Positions 37,245 through 46,721 are shown, counted from the stretch's first letter. The stretch is DNA of 64,000 bases from Enterobacteriaceae bacterium RIT714 (GCA_009668015.1 WJYB01000001.1:496001-560000); one strand, 5' to 3'. Notes: generated by a model not told the origin, from the letters alone. Translations and numbers: made by a program.

Positions 37245-38134
37245 TGTTAACGCAGGAAACGTCCGTCCCGGTTCAGGCAGCCAAATCCCGCCTTAACTGG
37301 GCAAAATGGTTCTGGATGCTGCGCAAAAGCCCGCTGACGCTGGTAGGCGGCGTGATTATGCTCATTATGCTGGCGCTGATGATCCTTTCGCCGTGGATTG
37401 TGCCTCACGATCCTAACGCCCTGGATCTCACCGCTCGTCTGCAGGCTCCTTCGGCGACGCACTGGTTTGGCACTGACGAAGTCGGGCGCGACCTCTTCAG
37501 CCGGGTGCTGGTCGGCAGCCAGCAGTCGATTGCCGCGGGACTGGCGGTGGTGATCATCGCGGGCGGTATCGGCTCGCTGCTGGGCTGTTTGTCCGGTGTG
37601 ATCGGGGGGCGTGGTGACGCCGTTATCATGCGCGTGATGGATATTATGCTCTCCATTCCGTCGCTGGTATTGACGATGGCGTTAGCCGCCGCGCTGGGGC
37701 CGAGCCTGTTTAATGCCATGCTCGCCATTGCCATTGTCCGTATCCCGTTTTATGTGCGCCTGGCGCGGGGCCAGACGCTGGTCGTCCGCCAGTTTACCTA
37801 CGTCCAGGCGGCCCGCACCTTTGGCGCTTCTCGCTGGCATCTGATCAGCTGGCATATTTTGCGTAACGCTCTCCCGCCGCTGATTGTACAAGCCTCACTG
37901 GATATCGGCAGCGCCATTCTGATGGCCGCCACGCTCGGATTTATTGGTCTCGGCGCGCAGCAACCCACCGCAGAATGGGGGGCGATGGTCGCGGTGGGTC
38001 GCAACTATGTGCTCGACCAGTGGTGGTACTGCGCGTTTCCCGGTGCGGCAATCCTGATCACCGCCGTCGGCTTTAATCTGTTTGGCGATGGCATTCGCGA
38101 TCTGCTGGACCCAAAATCAGGAGGAAAACAGTGA
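37241..38134 (+). CDS. ddpC: D-Ala-D-Ala ABC transporter permease DdpC
   Basis: 297-aa DppC-type permease with an N-terminal OppC extension (KWFWMLRKSPLTLVGGVIM), six TM helices and an EAA loop (YVQAARTFGASRWHLISWHIL). Overlaps ddpB (ATGA); a second ATG at 37244 is possible. Its stop shares a base with the ddpD start. Confidence 0.94.
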   Translation: MMLTQETSVPVQAAKSRLNWAKWFWMLRKSPLTLVGGVIMLIMLALMILSPWIVPHDPNALDLTARLQAPSATHWFGTDEVGRDLFSRVLVGSQQSIAAGLAVVIIAGGIGSLLGCLSGVIGGRGDAVIMRVMDIMLSIPSLVLTMALAAALGPSLFNAMLAIAIVRIPFYVRLARGQTLVVRQFTYVQAARTFGASRWHLISWHILRNALPPLIVQASLDIGSAILMAATLGFIGLGAQQPTAEWGAMVAVGRNYVLDQWWYCAFPGAAILITAVGFNLFGDGIRDLLDPKSGGKQ

Positions 38135-39120
38135 TGAGCGATACGGTCTTATCTATCGAGGATTTACACCTGAGTTTTCCCGTTTTCCGCGGTGAGGTCC
38201 ATGCGCTCAATCGCGTCTCGCTGGAGATCAAACGGGGCGAAATCGTGGGCGTGGTTGGGGAGTCGGGTTCAGGAAAATCCGTCACCGCCATGCTGGCAAT
38301 GCGCCTGCTGCCGGAAGGCAGCTATCACATTCACGGCGGTCAGGTGAATTTGCTGGGCGAAGATGTCCTGGCTGCCAGCGAAAAACAGCTACGCCAGTGG
38401 CGCGGGGCCAAAGTCGCGATGATCTTCCAGGAGCCGATGACCGCCCTGAATCCCACCCGCCGAATCGGTAAACAGATGGTGGAGGTGATCCGCCAGCATC
38501 AGCCGTTATCGCGCGGCGCAGCGCAGCTAAAGGCGATTGCGCTGCTGGAAGAGATGCAGATCCCGGATGCCAGAGAGGTCATGGAGCGCTATCCGTTTGA
38601 ACTCTCCGGCGGAATGCGCCAGCGAGTGATGATTGCCCTGGCCTTCTCCTGCGAGCCAGAACTGATCATTGCCGATGAACCGACCACCGCACTGGATGTG
38701 ACCGTCCAGCTTCAGGTGCTGCGTTTACTGCGCCACAAAGCGCGCGCCAGCGGGACTTCGGTGCTGTTTATTAGCCATGATATGGCGGTGGTGTCGCAGC
38801 TGTGCGACCGGCTGTACGTGATGTATGCGGGGAGCGTGATTGAAAGCGGCACCACGCAAACGCTGATCCATCATCCGGTACATCCTTATTCTATCGGCCT
38901 GCTGAAATGTGCCCCGGAAAATGGTCAACCGCGCGAGATGCTTCCGGCCATCCCCGGGACCGTACCTAACCTGACCCGATTACCGCCCGGCTGCGCGTTT
39001 CGCGAACGCTGTTTCGCCGCCGGCACAAAATGCAGCCAAACCCCGGAATTAACGCCTGATGGAGCCGAGGGCCAGCGCGTCGCCTGCTGGTATCCGCAGC
39101 GGGAGGATCGTCATGTCTGA
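38134..39120 (+). CDS. ddpD: D-Ala-D-Ala ABC transporter ATPase DdpD
   Basis: 328-aa ABC ATPase of the OppD group: Walker A GESGSGKS, signature LSGGMRQR, Walker [14 protein letters not shown] and the C-terminal oligopeptide-transporter cysteine-rich extension ([10 protein letters not shown]). AGGAGG lies 9 bases upstream of ATG 38134; the GTG at 38131 is also possible. Works as a heterodimer with DdpF. Confidence 0.93.
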   Translation: MSDTVLSIEDLHLSFPVFRGEVHALNRVSLEIKRGEIVGVVGESGSGKSVTAMLAMRLLPEGSYHIHGGQVNLLGEDVLAASEKQLRQWRGAKVAMIFQEPMTALNPTRRIGKQMVEVIRQHQPLSRGAAQLKAIALLEEMQIPDAREVMERYPFELSGGMRQRVMIALAFSCEPELIIADEPTTALDVTVQLQVLRLLRHKARASGTSVLFISHDMAVVSQLCDRLYVMYAGSVIESGTTQTLIHHPVHPYSIGLLKCAPENGQPREMLPAIPGTVPNLTRLPPGCAFRERCFAAGTKCSQTPELTPDGAEGQRVACWYPQREDRHV

Positions 39121-40036
39121 TATTTTGCTTGAACTGAACAGCGTGCATGTGAACTTTCCGGCACGCAAAAACTGGCTGGGCCGCGTGACGGAGCAGGTCC
39201 ATGCGCTCAACGGTATGGACCTGCAGATTCGTCGGGGAGAAACGTTAGGTATCGTCGGTGAATCGGGCTGCGGTAAAAGTACGCTCGCGCAGCTGTTAAT
39301 GGGGATGCTGAAGCCGAGCAGCGGCCAGTGCCAGCGCACGGGGGACGGAATGCAGATGGTGTTTCAGGACCCGCTCTCGTCACTTGACCCGCGCCTGCCC
39401 GTCTGGCGAATCATCACCGAGCCGGTATGGATTAAAAAACGCAGCAGCGAACGCGAACGCCGACAGCTGGCGGAAACGTTAGCCGAGCTGGTGGGGATCC
39501 GCGCAGAATATCTCGATCGTCTGCCGCATGCCTTTTCCGGTGGACAACGCCAGCGCATCGCCATTGCCCGCGCGCTCTCTTCCGATCCGGACATCATCGT
39601 GCTGGATGAGCCTACCAGCGCACTCGATATTTCCGTGCAGGCGCAGATCCTGAATCTGCTGGTTAACCTGCAGCGCCAGCGCACGCTCACCTATGTGCTG
39701 ATATCGCACAACGTTTCAGTGGTGCGTCATATGAGCGATCGCGTGGCGGTCATGTATCTCGGGCAAATCGTCGAGCTGGGCGACACACAGCAGGTGTTGG
39801 GCTCTCCGTCCCATCCGTATACGCAGCTACTGCTCGATTCCGTCCCCAAAACGGGCTCGCTGCTGGATGAAAGTCTGGCGCTGCGCAAAACGGAACTGCC
39901 GGGCAATCGTCATCTGCCGGTCGGCTGTTATTTTCGCGATCGTTGTCCGCTGGCAACGACCGGTTGTGAAGCCCCACAGGCCTTGCAGAACGCCGCAGGT
40001 GGACGCAGCGTACGCTGCTGGCGTAAAGTCAGCTGA
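39113..40036 (+). CDS. ddpF: D-Ala-D-Ala ABC transporter ATPase DdpF
   Basis: 307-aa OppF-type ATPase: Walker A GESGCGKS, signature FSGGQRQR, Walker B IIVLDEPTSALDI and the C-terminal Cys-rich extension (GCYFRDRCPL). Starts inside the ddpD end (8-base overlap). The stop shares a base with the following alginate-lyase-like gene. Confidence 0.93.
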   Translation: MSDILLELNSVHVNFPARKNWLGRVTEQVHALNGMDLQIRRGETLGIVGESGCGKSTLAQLLMGMLKPSSGQCQRTGDGMQMVFQDPLSSLDPRLPVWRIITEPVWIKKRSSERERRQLAETLAELVGIRAEYLDRLPHAFSGGQRQRIAIARALSSDPDIIVLDEPTSALDISVQAQILNLLVNLQRQRTLTYVLISHNVSVVRHMSDRVAVMYLGQIVELGDTQQVLGSPSHPYTQLLLDSVPKTGSLLDESLALRKTELPGNRHLPVGCYFRDRCPLATTGCEAPQALQNAAGGRSVRCWRKVS

Positions 40037-41001
40037 TGCGCCTGATCCTTCTCTTGCTTCTGCTACCGGGTTTTACGTTTGCGGCACCGCTGGTGCCGCC
40101 GCCGGGGTTTATCCAGCCTCTGCCGCACACGGCAAAGGGCAAATGCCTTCCGCTTCCCGCCCCCTGGACCGGTAGCCTGGTTTTTCGCAGTAAATATGAA
40201 GGGTCCGACAGCGCCCGCGCGACGCTGAACCCGGAGGCGGAAAAAGCGTTCCGCGCACAAACACAGGCCATTACCGATTTTGAACGCGGCATTTCAGAGA
40301 TGGTCTGGCGCTATAAACAGAGCGGCGATGTGAACACGCGCAATTGCATTCTGGCGGGGTTTAACCGTTGGGCCTCCGCCGGGGCGTTAACCTCGAAAGA
40401 GACGAATCATACCGGGCGCGCGATGCGCAAATGGGCGCTGGCCACGCTGGCGACCAGCTGGCTGGAACTGGAGCTTACGCCGCAGGACAGCCCGCAAGGC
40501 GCACGCTGGATTTCGCAGCTGGCCGATCGGGTCGTCACCGACTGGGACGGGCTGCCGCTGACCAAAACCAATAACCATAGCTACTGGGCCGCCTGGTCAG
40601 TGATGGCTGCCGCGGTCGCAACAGACCGGCGTGATTTATTCGACTGGTCGCTGAAGGAGTATCGGATAGCCGCCAGTCAGATAGACGAAAACGGCATCTT
40701 GCCCAATGAGCAAAAGCGGGGTCCCCGCGCCGTGGCGTACCATCACTATGCCTTAGAGCCGCTGGTGATGATCGCAAGCTTTGCCGGGGCTAACCAGCTG
40801 GATATTGTTCAGGAAAATCACGGCGCCCTGCCGCGTCTTGCGCAGTACGTTTTGACACAGGATAAAACGCATGTCGCGTGGCTGGAGCCCTGGTGTAGCA
40901 CTGTAAAATGTGACAGTGTCACGCTTGCTTTAAGAGATGACCATCGGCCATTAAAAAACCGCCGTCTCGGCGGTCAGTTGACGCTCATCTACGCGCAGTA
41001 A
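40036..41001 (+). CDS. PL5-like alginate lyase family protein attached to the ddp operon
   Basis: 321-aa exported protein (signal peptide 1-17, cleaved near TFA/AP). It has the helical alpha/alpha-barrel sequence of family PL5 mannuronate lyases and their active-site elements: NNHSYW (Asn180, His181) and the Arg/Tyr pair in RGPRAVAYHH (Arg231, Tyr235). It starts on the ddpF stop (TGATG), so it belongs to the operon. Lyase activity on alginate or another uronate polymer is predicted by family; its link with D-Ala-D-Ala use is unexplained. E. coli ddp has no counterpart. Confidence 0.82.
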   Translation: MRLILLLLLLPGFTFAAPLVPPPGFIQPLPHTAKGKCLPLPAPWTGSLVFRSKYEGSDSARATLNPEAEKAFRAQTQAITDFERGISEMVWRYKQSGDVNTRNCILAGFNRWASAGALTSKETNHTGRAMRKWALATLATSWLELELTPQDSPQGARWISQLADRVVTDWDGLPLTKTNNHSYWAAWSVMAAAVATDRRDLFDWSLKEYRIAASQIDENGILPNEQKRGPRAVAYHHYALEPLVMIASFAGANQLDIVQENHGALPRLAQYVLTQDKTHVAWLEPWCSTVKCDSVTLALRDDHRPLKNRRLGGQLTLIYAQ

Positions 41002-41035
41002 GCCGGGCAGCGCCCGGCTCTGTGCTGATTGATGA

Positions 41036-41464
41036 CTAGTTCAGCGTATAGTCCAGCGTAATTTCAGCTTTTAAGACCTGCGACACCGGGCAACCCGCTT
41101 TCGCTTTCTGAATAATACCGTCGAACTGCTGGGGTTCGATGCCCGGCACGGTCACCTTGCTTTGCAGCGCAATTTTGCTGATGGCAAAACCGCTGTCTGT
41201 TTTATCCAGCGACACATCCGCGGTGGTATCGATCGAATCGGCAGTGTATCCGGCCTCGCCCAGCATCAGCGACAGGGCCATGGAGAAACAGGCCGCATGC
41301 GCTGCGCCAATCAACTCTTCCGGGTTCGTCCCTTTTGCGCCTTCGAAGCGGGTGTTAAAGCCGTAGGGTTGCTGATTCAGGACGCCGCTCTCCGTCGAAA
41401 CCGTCCCTTTACCGCGTTTAATATCGCCAGACCAGTGTGCCGAACCGTGCTTATGAATCGTCAT
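41036..41464 (-). CDS. osmC: Osmotically inducible peroxiredoxin OsmC
   Basis: 142-aa OsmC hydroperoxide reductase with the two redox cysteines in AAHAACFSMALS and KAGCPVSQVL. It detoxifies organic hydroperoxides in the cytoplasm as a homodimer. In E. coli it is controlled by RpoS, NhaR and Rcs. Convergent with the alginate-lyase-like gene. Confidence 0.95.
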   Translation of the reverse strand: MTIHKHGSAHWSGDIKRGKGTVSTESGVLNQQPYGFNTRFEGAKGTNPEELIGAAHAACFSMALSLMLGEAGYTADSIDTTADVSLDKTDSGFAISKIALQSKVTVPGIEPQQFDGIIQKAKAGCPVSQVLKAEITLDYTLN

Positions 41465-41557
41465 GCTTGCTCTCCTTTTGGCTTACAAAGGGTTAAGTAT
41501 AGATCGTTGATTGAGATCTGAGAGGAAGCCAGAACAGTCTTAGCCATTTGTGCATAT

Positions 41558-42433
41558 CTAGCGCAACCGGTCGGCCAGCGCATCTAAAAACAGGCGCAGC
41601 GCCGCTGGCTGATAATCCCGCGACTGATAGATCCCAAAAATGCCAATCGGTTTTGGCGAAAAGGCCTTCAGTACCGGCACCAGCGCGCCGCTGTCGAGCG
41701 CAGACTGAGCCTCCCGCTCCGGTAGCATAGCGATACCGCAGTGGTTGATTGCCGCGTCCATCAGCAGCGACGAAATACTGGCGCTGAGATTTCCGCTCAC
41801 CGCGACGGACACCGCGTCCCCTTCTGGCGAGATAAAATTCCACGACTGCCCGGCAAAGAAGCTGTAGTGCAAACAATTATGGCGAGCCAGATCCTCAAGA
41901 GTGGACGGGTGGCCTCGGGACGCAAGATAGTCAGGAGATGCGCAAAGTACCGACCGACACTCACCCAAACGGCGGGCGATCATGCCCGGCTCCGGAGTAT
42001 CGGTAATGCGGATCGCCACGTCGATGCGTTCTCCAACCAGACTCACCGGATGGTTATTGACGTCCATCTCGATACGCAGCTGCGGATAACCCGCCAGAAA
42101 ATCAGCTAACAGCGGCGCGACAATCTGCATGGCGGTGAAATGGGCGCAGGCCACGCGCAGCGTGCCCGCAGGCTGATCTTTTGCCGACTGGTCTTCAATC
42201 TCCTGCGACAGGCGGGTGAGATTGCGGGTTTTCTGCAACACTTTTTCCCCGGCGGGCGTGAGCGTCAGTTTACGCGTTGACCGGTGCACCAGTCGGGTGC
42301 CCGCCCATTTTTCCATTTGCTCAAGATAGCGGCTGACCATCGGGCGCGAAATACCCAGCGCGCGGGCGGCGGCGCTCAAACTCCCCAGTTCACAAATGCG
42401 GTTATAGACCTGGGCGGCGATAACGCGATCCAT
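41558..42433 (-). CDS. LysR-family transcriptional regulator
   Basis: 291 aa with N-terminal winged helix (YNRICELGSLSAAARALGISRPMVSRYLEQME) and LysR substrate-binding domain (LRVACAHFTAMQIVAPLLADF onward). Divergent from the metallo-hydrolase-fold gene by 110 bases, which it most likely controls. ATG 42433 (GGAG upstream) is chosen; longer in-frame starts exist up to 42514. Confidence 0.88.
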   Translation of the reverse strand: MDRVIAAQVYNRICELGSLSAAARALGISRPMVSRYLEQMEKWAGTRLVHRSTRKLTLTPAGEKVLQKTRNLTRLSQEIEDQSAKDQPAGTLRVACAHFTAMQIVAPLLADFLAGYPQLRIEMDVNNHPVSLVGERIDVAIRITDTPEPGMIARRLGECRSVLCASPDYLASRGHPSTLEDLARHNCLHYSFFAGQSWNFISPEGDAVSVAVSGNLSASISSLLMDAAINHCGIAMLPEREAQSALDSGALVPVLKAFSPKPIGIFGIYQSRDYQPAALRLFLDALADRLR

Positions 42434-42543
42434 TGTTGCGACTCCATCTGCTCGATTTATGAAACTAAGCATGTCTTGTTTCAGGAATTCTGGCAAATGA
42501 AGAGATCCGTACAATAGAGACTTTCCTCCAGAACAGAGACATT

Positions 42544-43398
42544 ATGATGAAGCTTAATCGCCTTGCCCTGCTGTGCGCCCTTTTCACTCCCGCGGTGTTT
42601 GCCGCGCCTTTAACGCTCGATACCTATAACCCGCAGGACAAAGGTATTTTTGCGGTCTCCTCAACGCTGGTGTCCGGCCCGACAGAAGCCGTGCTGTTTG
42701 ACGCCCAGTTCAGCGTGAAAGATGGCGAACAGCTGGTCGAAAAAGTGCGTCAGAGTGGCAAAAAGCTGACCAAAATCGTGATCACCTCGGGCGATCCGGA
42801 TTTTTACTTTGGCCTCCAGCCGCTGGTAAAAGCCTTCCCGAATGCAAAAGTGGTGGCCACGCAGCAGGTTGTTGACCACATCAAAGCCACCAAAGATGCC
42901 AAACTGGCCTTCTGGGGTCCGCAGATGAAGGACGGCGCGCCGTCGGAACTGATTGTGCCACAGGTGATTGCCTCCACGACCTTCCTGGTTGATGGCGAAA
43001 AAATTGATATTGAGCAGCCAGAAAACTACGCCGCGTATGTATGGATCCCGTCAGCCAAAGCGATCCTCGGCGGAACGGGCGTGTCGTGGGGAATTCACGT
43101 CTGGACCGCAGATACGCAGACCAAAGCGAGCCGCCAGCAGTGGCAGGCCACGCTCGACGACATGGCCGCGCATCAGCCTGAACGTGTGATTCCTGGTCAC
43201 TACCTCGGGACGCCGCCAGCCGGTACAGAAGCCATCCGTTTTACCCGCGACTATTTACAGCACGTTGAGCAGGCACTCTCGGCCCACAAAGACTCTGCAA
43301 GCGTGGTGACGGCGATGAAAAAGCAGTGGCCGAATCTGGCGGAAGAGAGTTCGCTTGAGCTCAGTGCCAAAGTGAATACCGGCGAGATGAAGTGGTAA
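42544..43398 (+). CDS. Exported MBL-fold protein (Vmh-like) with degenerate metal motif
   Basis: 284 aa with a signal peptide (1-20) and a metallo-beta-lactamase fold. In place of the zinc motif HXHXDH it has VITSGDPDFYFG (about 78-90), so the first two histidines are lost and the Asp/His pair is changed; IPGHYLG near the C-terminus keeps the later His. Vmh-type proteins near LysR genes look like this, but the reaction is unknown. It may bind one metal or none. Confidence 0.78.
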   Translation: MMKLNRLALLCALFTPAVFAAPLTLDTYNPQDKGIFAVSSTLVSGPTEAVLFDAQFSVKDGEQLVEKVRQSGKKLTKIVITSGDPDFYFGLQPLVKAFPNAKVVATQQVVDHIKATKDAKLAFWGPQMKDGAPSELIVPQVIASTTFLVDGEKIDIEQPENYAAYVWIPSAKAILGGTGVSWGIHVWTADTQTKASRQQWQATLDDMAAHQPERVIPGHYLGTPPAGTEAIRFTRDYLQHVEQALSAHKDSASVVTAMKKQWPNLAEESSLELSAKVNTGEMKW

Positions 43399-43408
43399 CA
43401 GGCTAACT

Positions 43409-43445
43409 ATCTCCTGCTATATTTACTTTTTTTATAGCAGGAGAT
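43409..43445 (+). other. Perfect 13-bp hairpin covering the VOC ribosome site
   Basis: ATCTCCTGCTATA (43409-43421) and its exact complement (43433-43445) enclose an 11-base T-rich loop. The 3' arm contains the AGGAG ribosome-binding site of the next gene. It can end the preceding transcript or hold the VOC message closed; it lacks a downstream T-tract. Confidence 0.75.
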
Positions 43446-43449
43446 GATT

Positions 43450-43971
43450 ATGCAAACCCCAGTCAGAGGGATTGACCACATTGGTATTACGGTTCCTGAC
43501 ATCGAACAGGCAACGCTATTTTTTGAGACTGTTTTTTCGGCGCAGATAATATATCGTTCGGTTGAGCCAGACAGTGAAAATATCGACGATGAAGCGCAGC
43601 AAAATACCTTGCGTTTATTTCCAGGAACCAAAATTCGTGCCATCAGAATGCTGGCGATGCCCCACGGTCCGGGCATTGAACTATTCGAAATGCATGGCCC
43701 CGAGCAGCACTCTCCCGCGCGTCCCAGCGATTTTGGCCTGCAACACTTTGCCGTCTATGTCGATGACTTTAAAGAGGTCATTGACCGTTTCACCGCGGCG
43801 GGTGGCGAAATGTTTACCGAACCCAAACCTCTCACATTCCCTGCTGAACGCGGTGAAGGCAATGCGTTTTGCTACGGTAAAACCCCCTGGGGAAGTGTGG
43901 TGGAATTGATATCCTGGCCCACTCCCATGCCCTATGAAAAATATACCTCGCGACGTCGCTGGAAACCTTAA
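43450..43971 (+). CDS. VOC/glyoxalase-fold protein
   Basis: 173 aa with two beta-alpha-beta-beta-beta modules of the vicinal-oxygen-chelate superfamily. GIDHIGITVPDIEQA opens the first module and LQHFAVYVDDFKEV the second, giving potential metal ligands His13 and a His in the second module plus Glu in GIELFEM and SVVELISW. Likely a dioxygenase, lyase or isomerase; substrate unknown. ATG 43450 has AGGAG at proper distance, whereas ATG 43444 directly abuts it. Confidence 0.82.
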   Translation: MQTPVRGIDHIGITVPDIEQATLFFETVFSAQIIYRSVEPDSENIDDEAQQNTLRLFPGTKIRAIRMLAMPHGPGIELFEMHGPEQHSPARPSDFGLQHFAVYVDDFKEVIDRFTAAGGEMFTEPKPLTFPAERGEGNAFCYGKTPWGSVVELISWPTPMPYEKYTSRRRWKP

Positions 43972-44120
43972 AAGGGCGAAAAAAGCGTTAATGATGATAT
44001 TTTTATTTCCAGGATGAATCTGAACCACAGCGGCAATATTATTTGCCATTCTGAATGTGAATTATGTTTTGCGAGCCGAACCATTAAACAGATAAAAACA
44101 GATAACGACACGGAGGCGAC

Positions 44121-44336
44121 ATGTTTACTCACTACGCAGCAAAGACCCATTCCGCACAACCCGCGCTGGTACATGCCATTGAACAAGGGCTGCGCGCGGA
44201 ACATGGTGCGGTCACTGAAGATGACATTTTGATGGAACTGACCCGTTGGGTCGAAGCCTCGGATAATGACATCCTCAGTGATATTTACCAGCAGACCATT
44301 AACTATGTGGTCAGTGGTCAACATACCCCCCTGTAA
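44121..44336 (+). CDS. bdm: Biofilm-dependent modulation protein Bdm
   Basis: 71-aa protein matching E. coli Bdm (FTHYAAKTHSAQP, EGLR-type helix, DDILMELTRWVEASDNDILSDIYQQTINYVV). In E. coli bdm is osmotically induced and controlled by RcsB; overexpression raises flagellar gene expression. Located as in E. coli between osmC and sra. Confidence 0.93.
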   Translation: MFTHYAAKTHSAQPALVHAIEQGLRAEHGAVTEDDILMELTRWVEASDNDILSDIYQQTINYVVSGQHTPL

Positions 44337-44431
44337 AAACCTGCTATGCTGGATCTGCAACCTAAGGGGTTACATTTCGTTCGCCACGGCGAACTTGTCC
44401 TTAAAACTATCAACAGGATTGAGGAGTAAAG

Positions 44432-44569
44432 ATGAAATCGAACCGTCAGGCACGTCACATTTTGGGACTGAACTACAAGCTCTCTAACCAGCGTAAAGTG
44501 GTGATCGAGGGCAGCAATGAAACCGTAGTTTCCCATGCGACCGGCAGAAAACGTCACGCAGACAAATAA
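44432..44569 (+). CDS. sra: Stationary-phase 30S-associated protein Sra (RpsV, S22)
   Basis: 45-aa strongly basic protein beginning [13 protein letters not shown] and ending GRKRHADK, clearly the E. coli Sra. It binds 30S subunits in stationary phase. GAGGAG precedes the ATG. Upstream, CTATGCT (44343-44349) resembles a sigmaS -10 element, and a 7-bp repeat GTTCGCC/GGCGAAC sits at 44379-44394. Confidence 0.94.
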   Translation: MKSNRQARHILGLNYKLSNQRKVVIEGSNETVVSHATGRKRHADK

Positions 44570-44589
44570 ATACTCGCTACAGACTGACG

Positions 44590-44618
44590 ACACCATCGGG
44601 AGAACCGATGGTGTTTTT
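44590..44618 (+). terminator. Intrinsic terminator of sra
   Basis: 10-bp stem ACACCATCGG/CCGATGGTGT with a 5-base loop followed by TTTTGTTTG. It lies 21 bases after the sra stop. Confidence 0.9.
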
Positions 44619-44751
44619 GTTTGTGGGGTGCGGTAATTCGCATTCACCTCCTCTATAATACCTGGCGACAGTCGGCCCCTGCCAGCAAGCCAGAAAGATG
44701 ACAACCGCGCAGTGCCAGGGACGGATATTCAAAAAAAATCGAGTGAGTGAC

Positions 44752-46449
44752 ATGGACAACAAAGCAAAACAGCATCGTTCCCTTTATATCCCCTACGCAG
44801 GACCGGTTCTGCTGGAATTTCCCCTGCTGAACAAAGGCAGCGCCTTTAGCATGGAAGAGCGCAGCAGTTTCAATCTTCTCGGCCTGCTGCCGGAAGTGGT
44901 CGAAACCATCGAAGAACAAGCCGAGCGCGCCTGGATCCAGTACCAGGGCTTCAAAACCGAAATTGATAAACACATTTATCTGCGCAACATCCAGGACACC
45001 AACGAAACCCTCTTCTACCGCCTGGTCCAGAATCACCTCGAAGAGATGATGCCCGTCATTTATACCCCGACCGTCGGCGCGGCCTGTGAGCGTTTCTCCG
45101 AGATTTATCGTCGTTCTCGCGGCGTGTTTATCTCCTATCAGAACCGTCACAACATGGACGATATTCTGCAGAACGTGCCAAACCACAATATCAAAGTGAT
45201 CGTGGTGACTGACGGCGAGCGTATTTTGGGTCTGGGGGATCAGGGTATCGGCGGGATGGGGATTCCTATTGGAAAACTGTCCCTGTATACCGCCTGTGGG
45301 GGTATCAGCCCGGCGTACACGCTGCCGGTGGTGCTGGATGTCGGCACCAATAATCAGCAGTTGCTGAACGACCCGCTGTATATGGGCTGGCGTCATCCGC
45401 GTATCACTGACGACGAGTATTATCAGTTCGTTGACGATTTCATCCAGGCCGTCAAACAGCGCTGGCCGAACGTGCTGCTGCAGTTTGAAGACTTCGCCCA
45501 GAAAAACGCCATGCCATTGCTGAACCGTTATCGCGATGATATCTGTTCCTTCAATGACGATATTCAGGGTACTGCCGCCGTGACCGTGGGAACGCTGATC
45601 GCCGCCAGCCGCGCGGCGGGAAGCCAGCTCAGCTACCAGAAAATTGTCTTCCTCGGCGCGGGTTCCGCCGGCTGCGGGATTGCCGAGCAGATCATTGCGC
45701 AAACCCAGCGCGAAGGCTTAAGCGAAGAGCTGGCCCGTTCACGCGTCTTCATGGTGGACCGCTTCGGCCTGCTGACCGATGGCATGCCTAACCTGCTGCC
45801 GTTCCAGACCAAACTGGTGCAAAAGCGCGAAAACCTGAAAAACTGGGATACCGATAACGAAGTGCTCTCTCTGCTGGACGTGGTGCGTAACGTTAAGCCG
45901 GATATTCTGATCGGCGTGTCGGGCCAGACCGGGCTGTTCACCGAAGAGATCATCCGTGAAATGCATAAGCACTGCCCGCGTCCGATCGTGATGCCGCTTT
46001 CCAACCCGACCTCGCGCGTTGAAGCCACCCCGCAGGACATCATCGCCTGGACCGAAGGCAACGCGCTGGTCGCCACCGGCAGTCCATTTGATCCGGTCGT
46101 CTGGAAAGACAAAACCTACCCTATCGCCCAATGTAACAACTCCTATATTTTCCCGGGAATTGGTTTGGGCGTCATTGCTTCCGGCGCGTCGCGCATCACG
46201 GATGAAATGTTAATGTCAGCCAGTGAAACTCTGGCGAAGCACTCTCCGCTGGTCAATAACGGCGAAGGGCTGGTTCTGCCGGAACTGAAGGATATTCACC
46301 AGGTCTCTCGTGCCATCGCCTTTGCCGTTGGCAAAATGGCGCAGCAACAGGGCGTGGCGGTAAAAACGTCCGCCGACGCGCTACAACAGGCGATTGATGA
46401 AAACTTCTGGATGCCGGAATACCGGAGCTATCGCCGGACGTCCATATAA
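44752..46449 (+). CDS. maeA: NAD-dependent malic enzyme MaeA
   Basis: 565-aa malate dehydrogenase (oxaloacetate-decarboxylating), same length as E. coli MaeA (SfcA) and nearly identical through the N-terminal [15 protein letters not shown] segment, the metal-site stretch [20 protein letters not shown] and the NAD motif [13 protein letters not shown]. It converts malate to pyruvate plus NADH in the cytoplasm. The start at 44752 matches the family N-terminus. Confidence 0.96.
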   Translation: MDNKAKQHRSLYIPYAGPVLLEFPLLNKGSAFSMEERSSFNLLGLLPEVVETIEEQAERAWIQYQGFKTEIDKHIYLRNIQDTNETLFYRLVQNHLEEMMPVIYTPTVGAACERFSEIYRRSRGVFISYQNRHNMDDILQNVPNHNIKVIVVTDGERILGLGDQGIGGMGIPIGKLSLYTACGGISPAYTLPVVLDVGTNNQQLLNDPLYMGWRHPRITDDEYYQFVDDFIQAVKQRWPNVLLQFEDFAQKNAMPLLNRYRDDICSFNDDIQGTAAVTVGTLIAASRAAGSQLSYQKIVFLGAGSAGCGIAEQIIAQTQREGLSEELARSRVFMVDRFGLLTDGMPNLLPFQTKLVQKRENLKNWDTDNEVLSLLDVVRNVKPDILIGVSGQTGLFTEEIIREMHKHCPRPIVMPLSNPTSRVEATPQDIIAWTEGNALVATGSPFDPVVWKDKTYPIAQCNNSYIFPGIGLGVIASGASRITDEMLMSASETLAKHSPLVNNGEGLVLPELKDIHQVSRAIAFAVGKMAQQQGVAVKTSADALQQAIDENFWMPEYRSYRRTSI

Positions 46450-46530
46450 AAGCAAAAAGGCAACGTTAAGTTGCCTTTTTTTAATGTCTGCTCCCTCTCC
46501 CCGTGGGAGAGGGCCGGGGTGAGGGCATCA
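46448..46530 (+). repeat. Terminator-repeat unit, copy 1
   Basis: 83 bases directly after maeA: an intrinsic terminator (AAAAAGGCAAC/GTTGCCTTTTT, 46455-46482) joined to a GC-rich palindromic tail (CCCTCTCC-CCGTGGGAGAGGG then CCGGGGTGAGGGCATCA). The tail resembles the dispersed intergenic palindromes common in Enterobacter. Copy 2 follows 13 bases later. Confidence 0.85.
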
Positions 46531-46543
46531 GACCGCACAAGGC

Positions 46544-46625
46544 AAAAGCAAAAAGGCAACGTCAAGTTGCCTTTTTTAATGTCTGCTCCCTATCCCCGTG
46601 GGAGAGGGTCGGGGTGAGGGCATCA
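46544..46625 (+). repeat. Terminator-repeat unit, copy 2
   Basis: 82 bases, differing from copy 1 at only about four positions (GTC for GTT in the loop, one T fewer, TATCC for TCTCC, GTC for GCC). Direct duplication of the maeA terminator plus palindrome; the gap to the leader peptide of the ABC-F gene (46626-46721) shows no other feature. Confidence 0.85.
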
Positions 46626-46721
46626 AGCTGTACAGTCTCACCTCACCCACTAGCCAAATTCGGGTTCTCCCGTTACACTCCCTTTATCCATTAACCCACT
46701 GAATATATAAGGAGGCCAATT

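Noticed and set aside
44653-45702. Minus-strand open frame of 349 codons
   Set aside because: Lies antisense to maeA, which is unmistakable; the frame is a by-product of GC-rich codon bias.
46448-46625. CRISPR array
   Set aside because: Only two units of over 80 bases, each containing a terminator, separated by 13 bases; not the size or pattern of an array.
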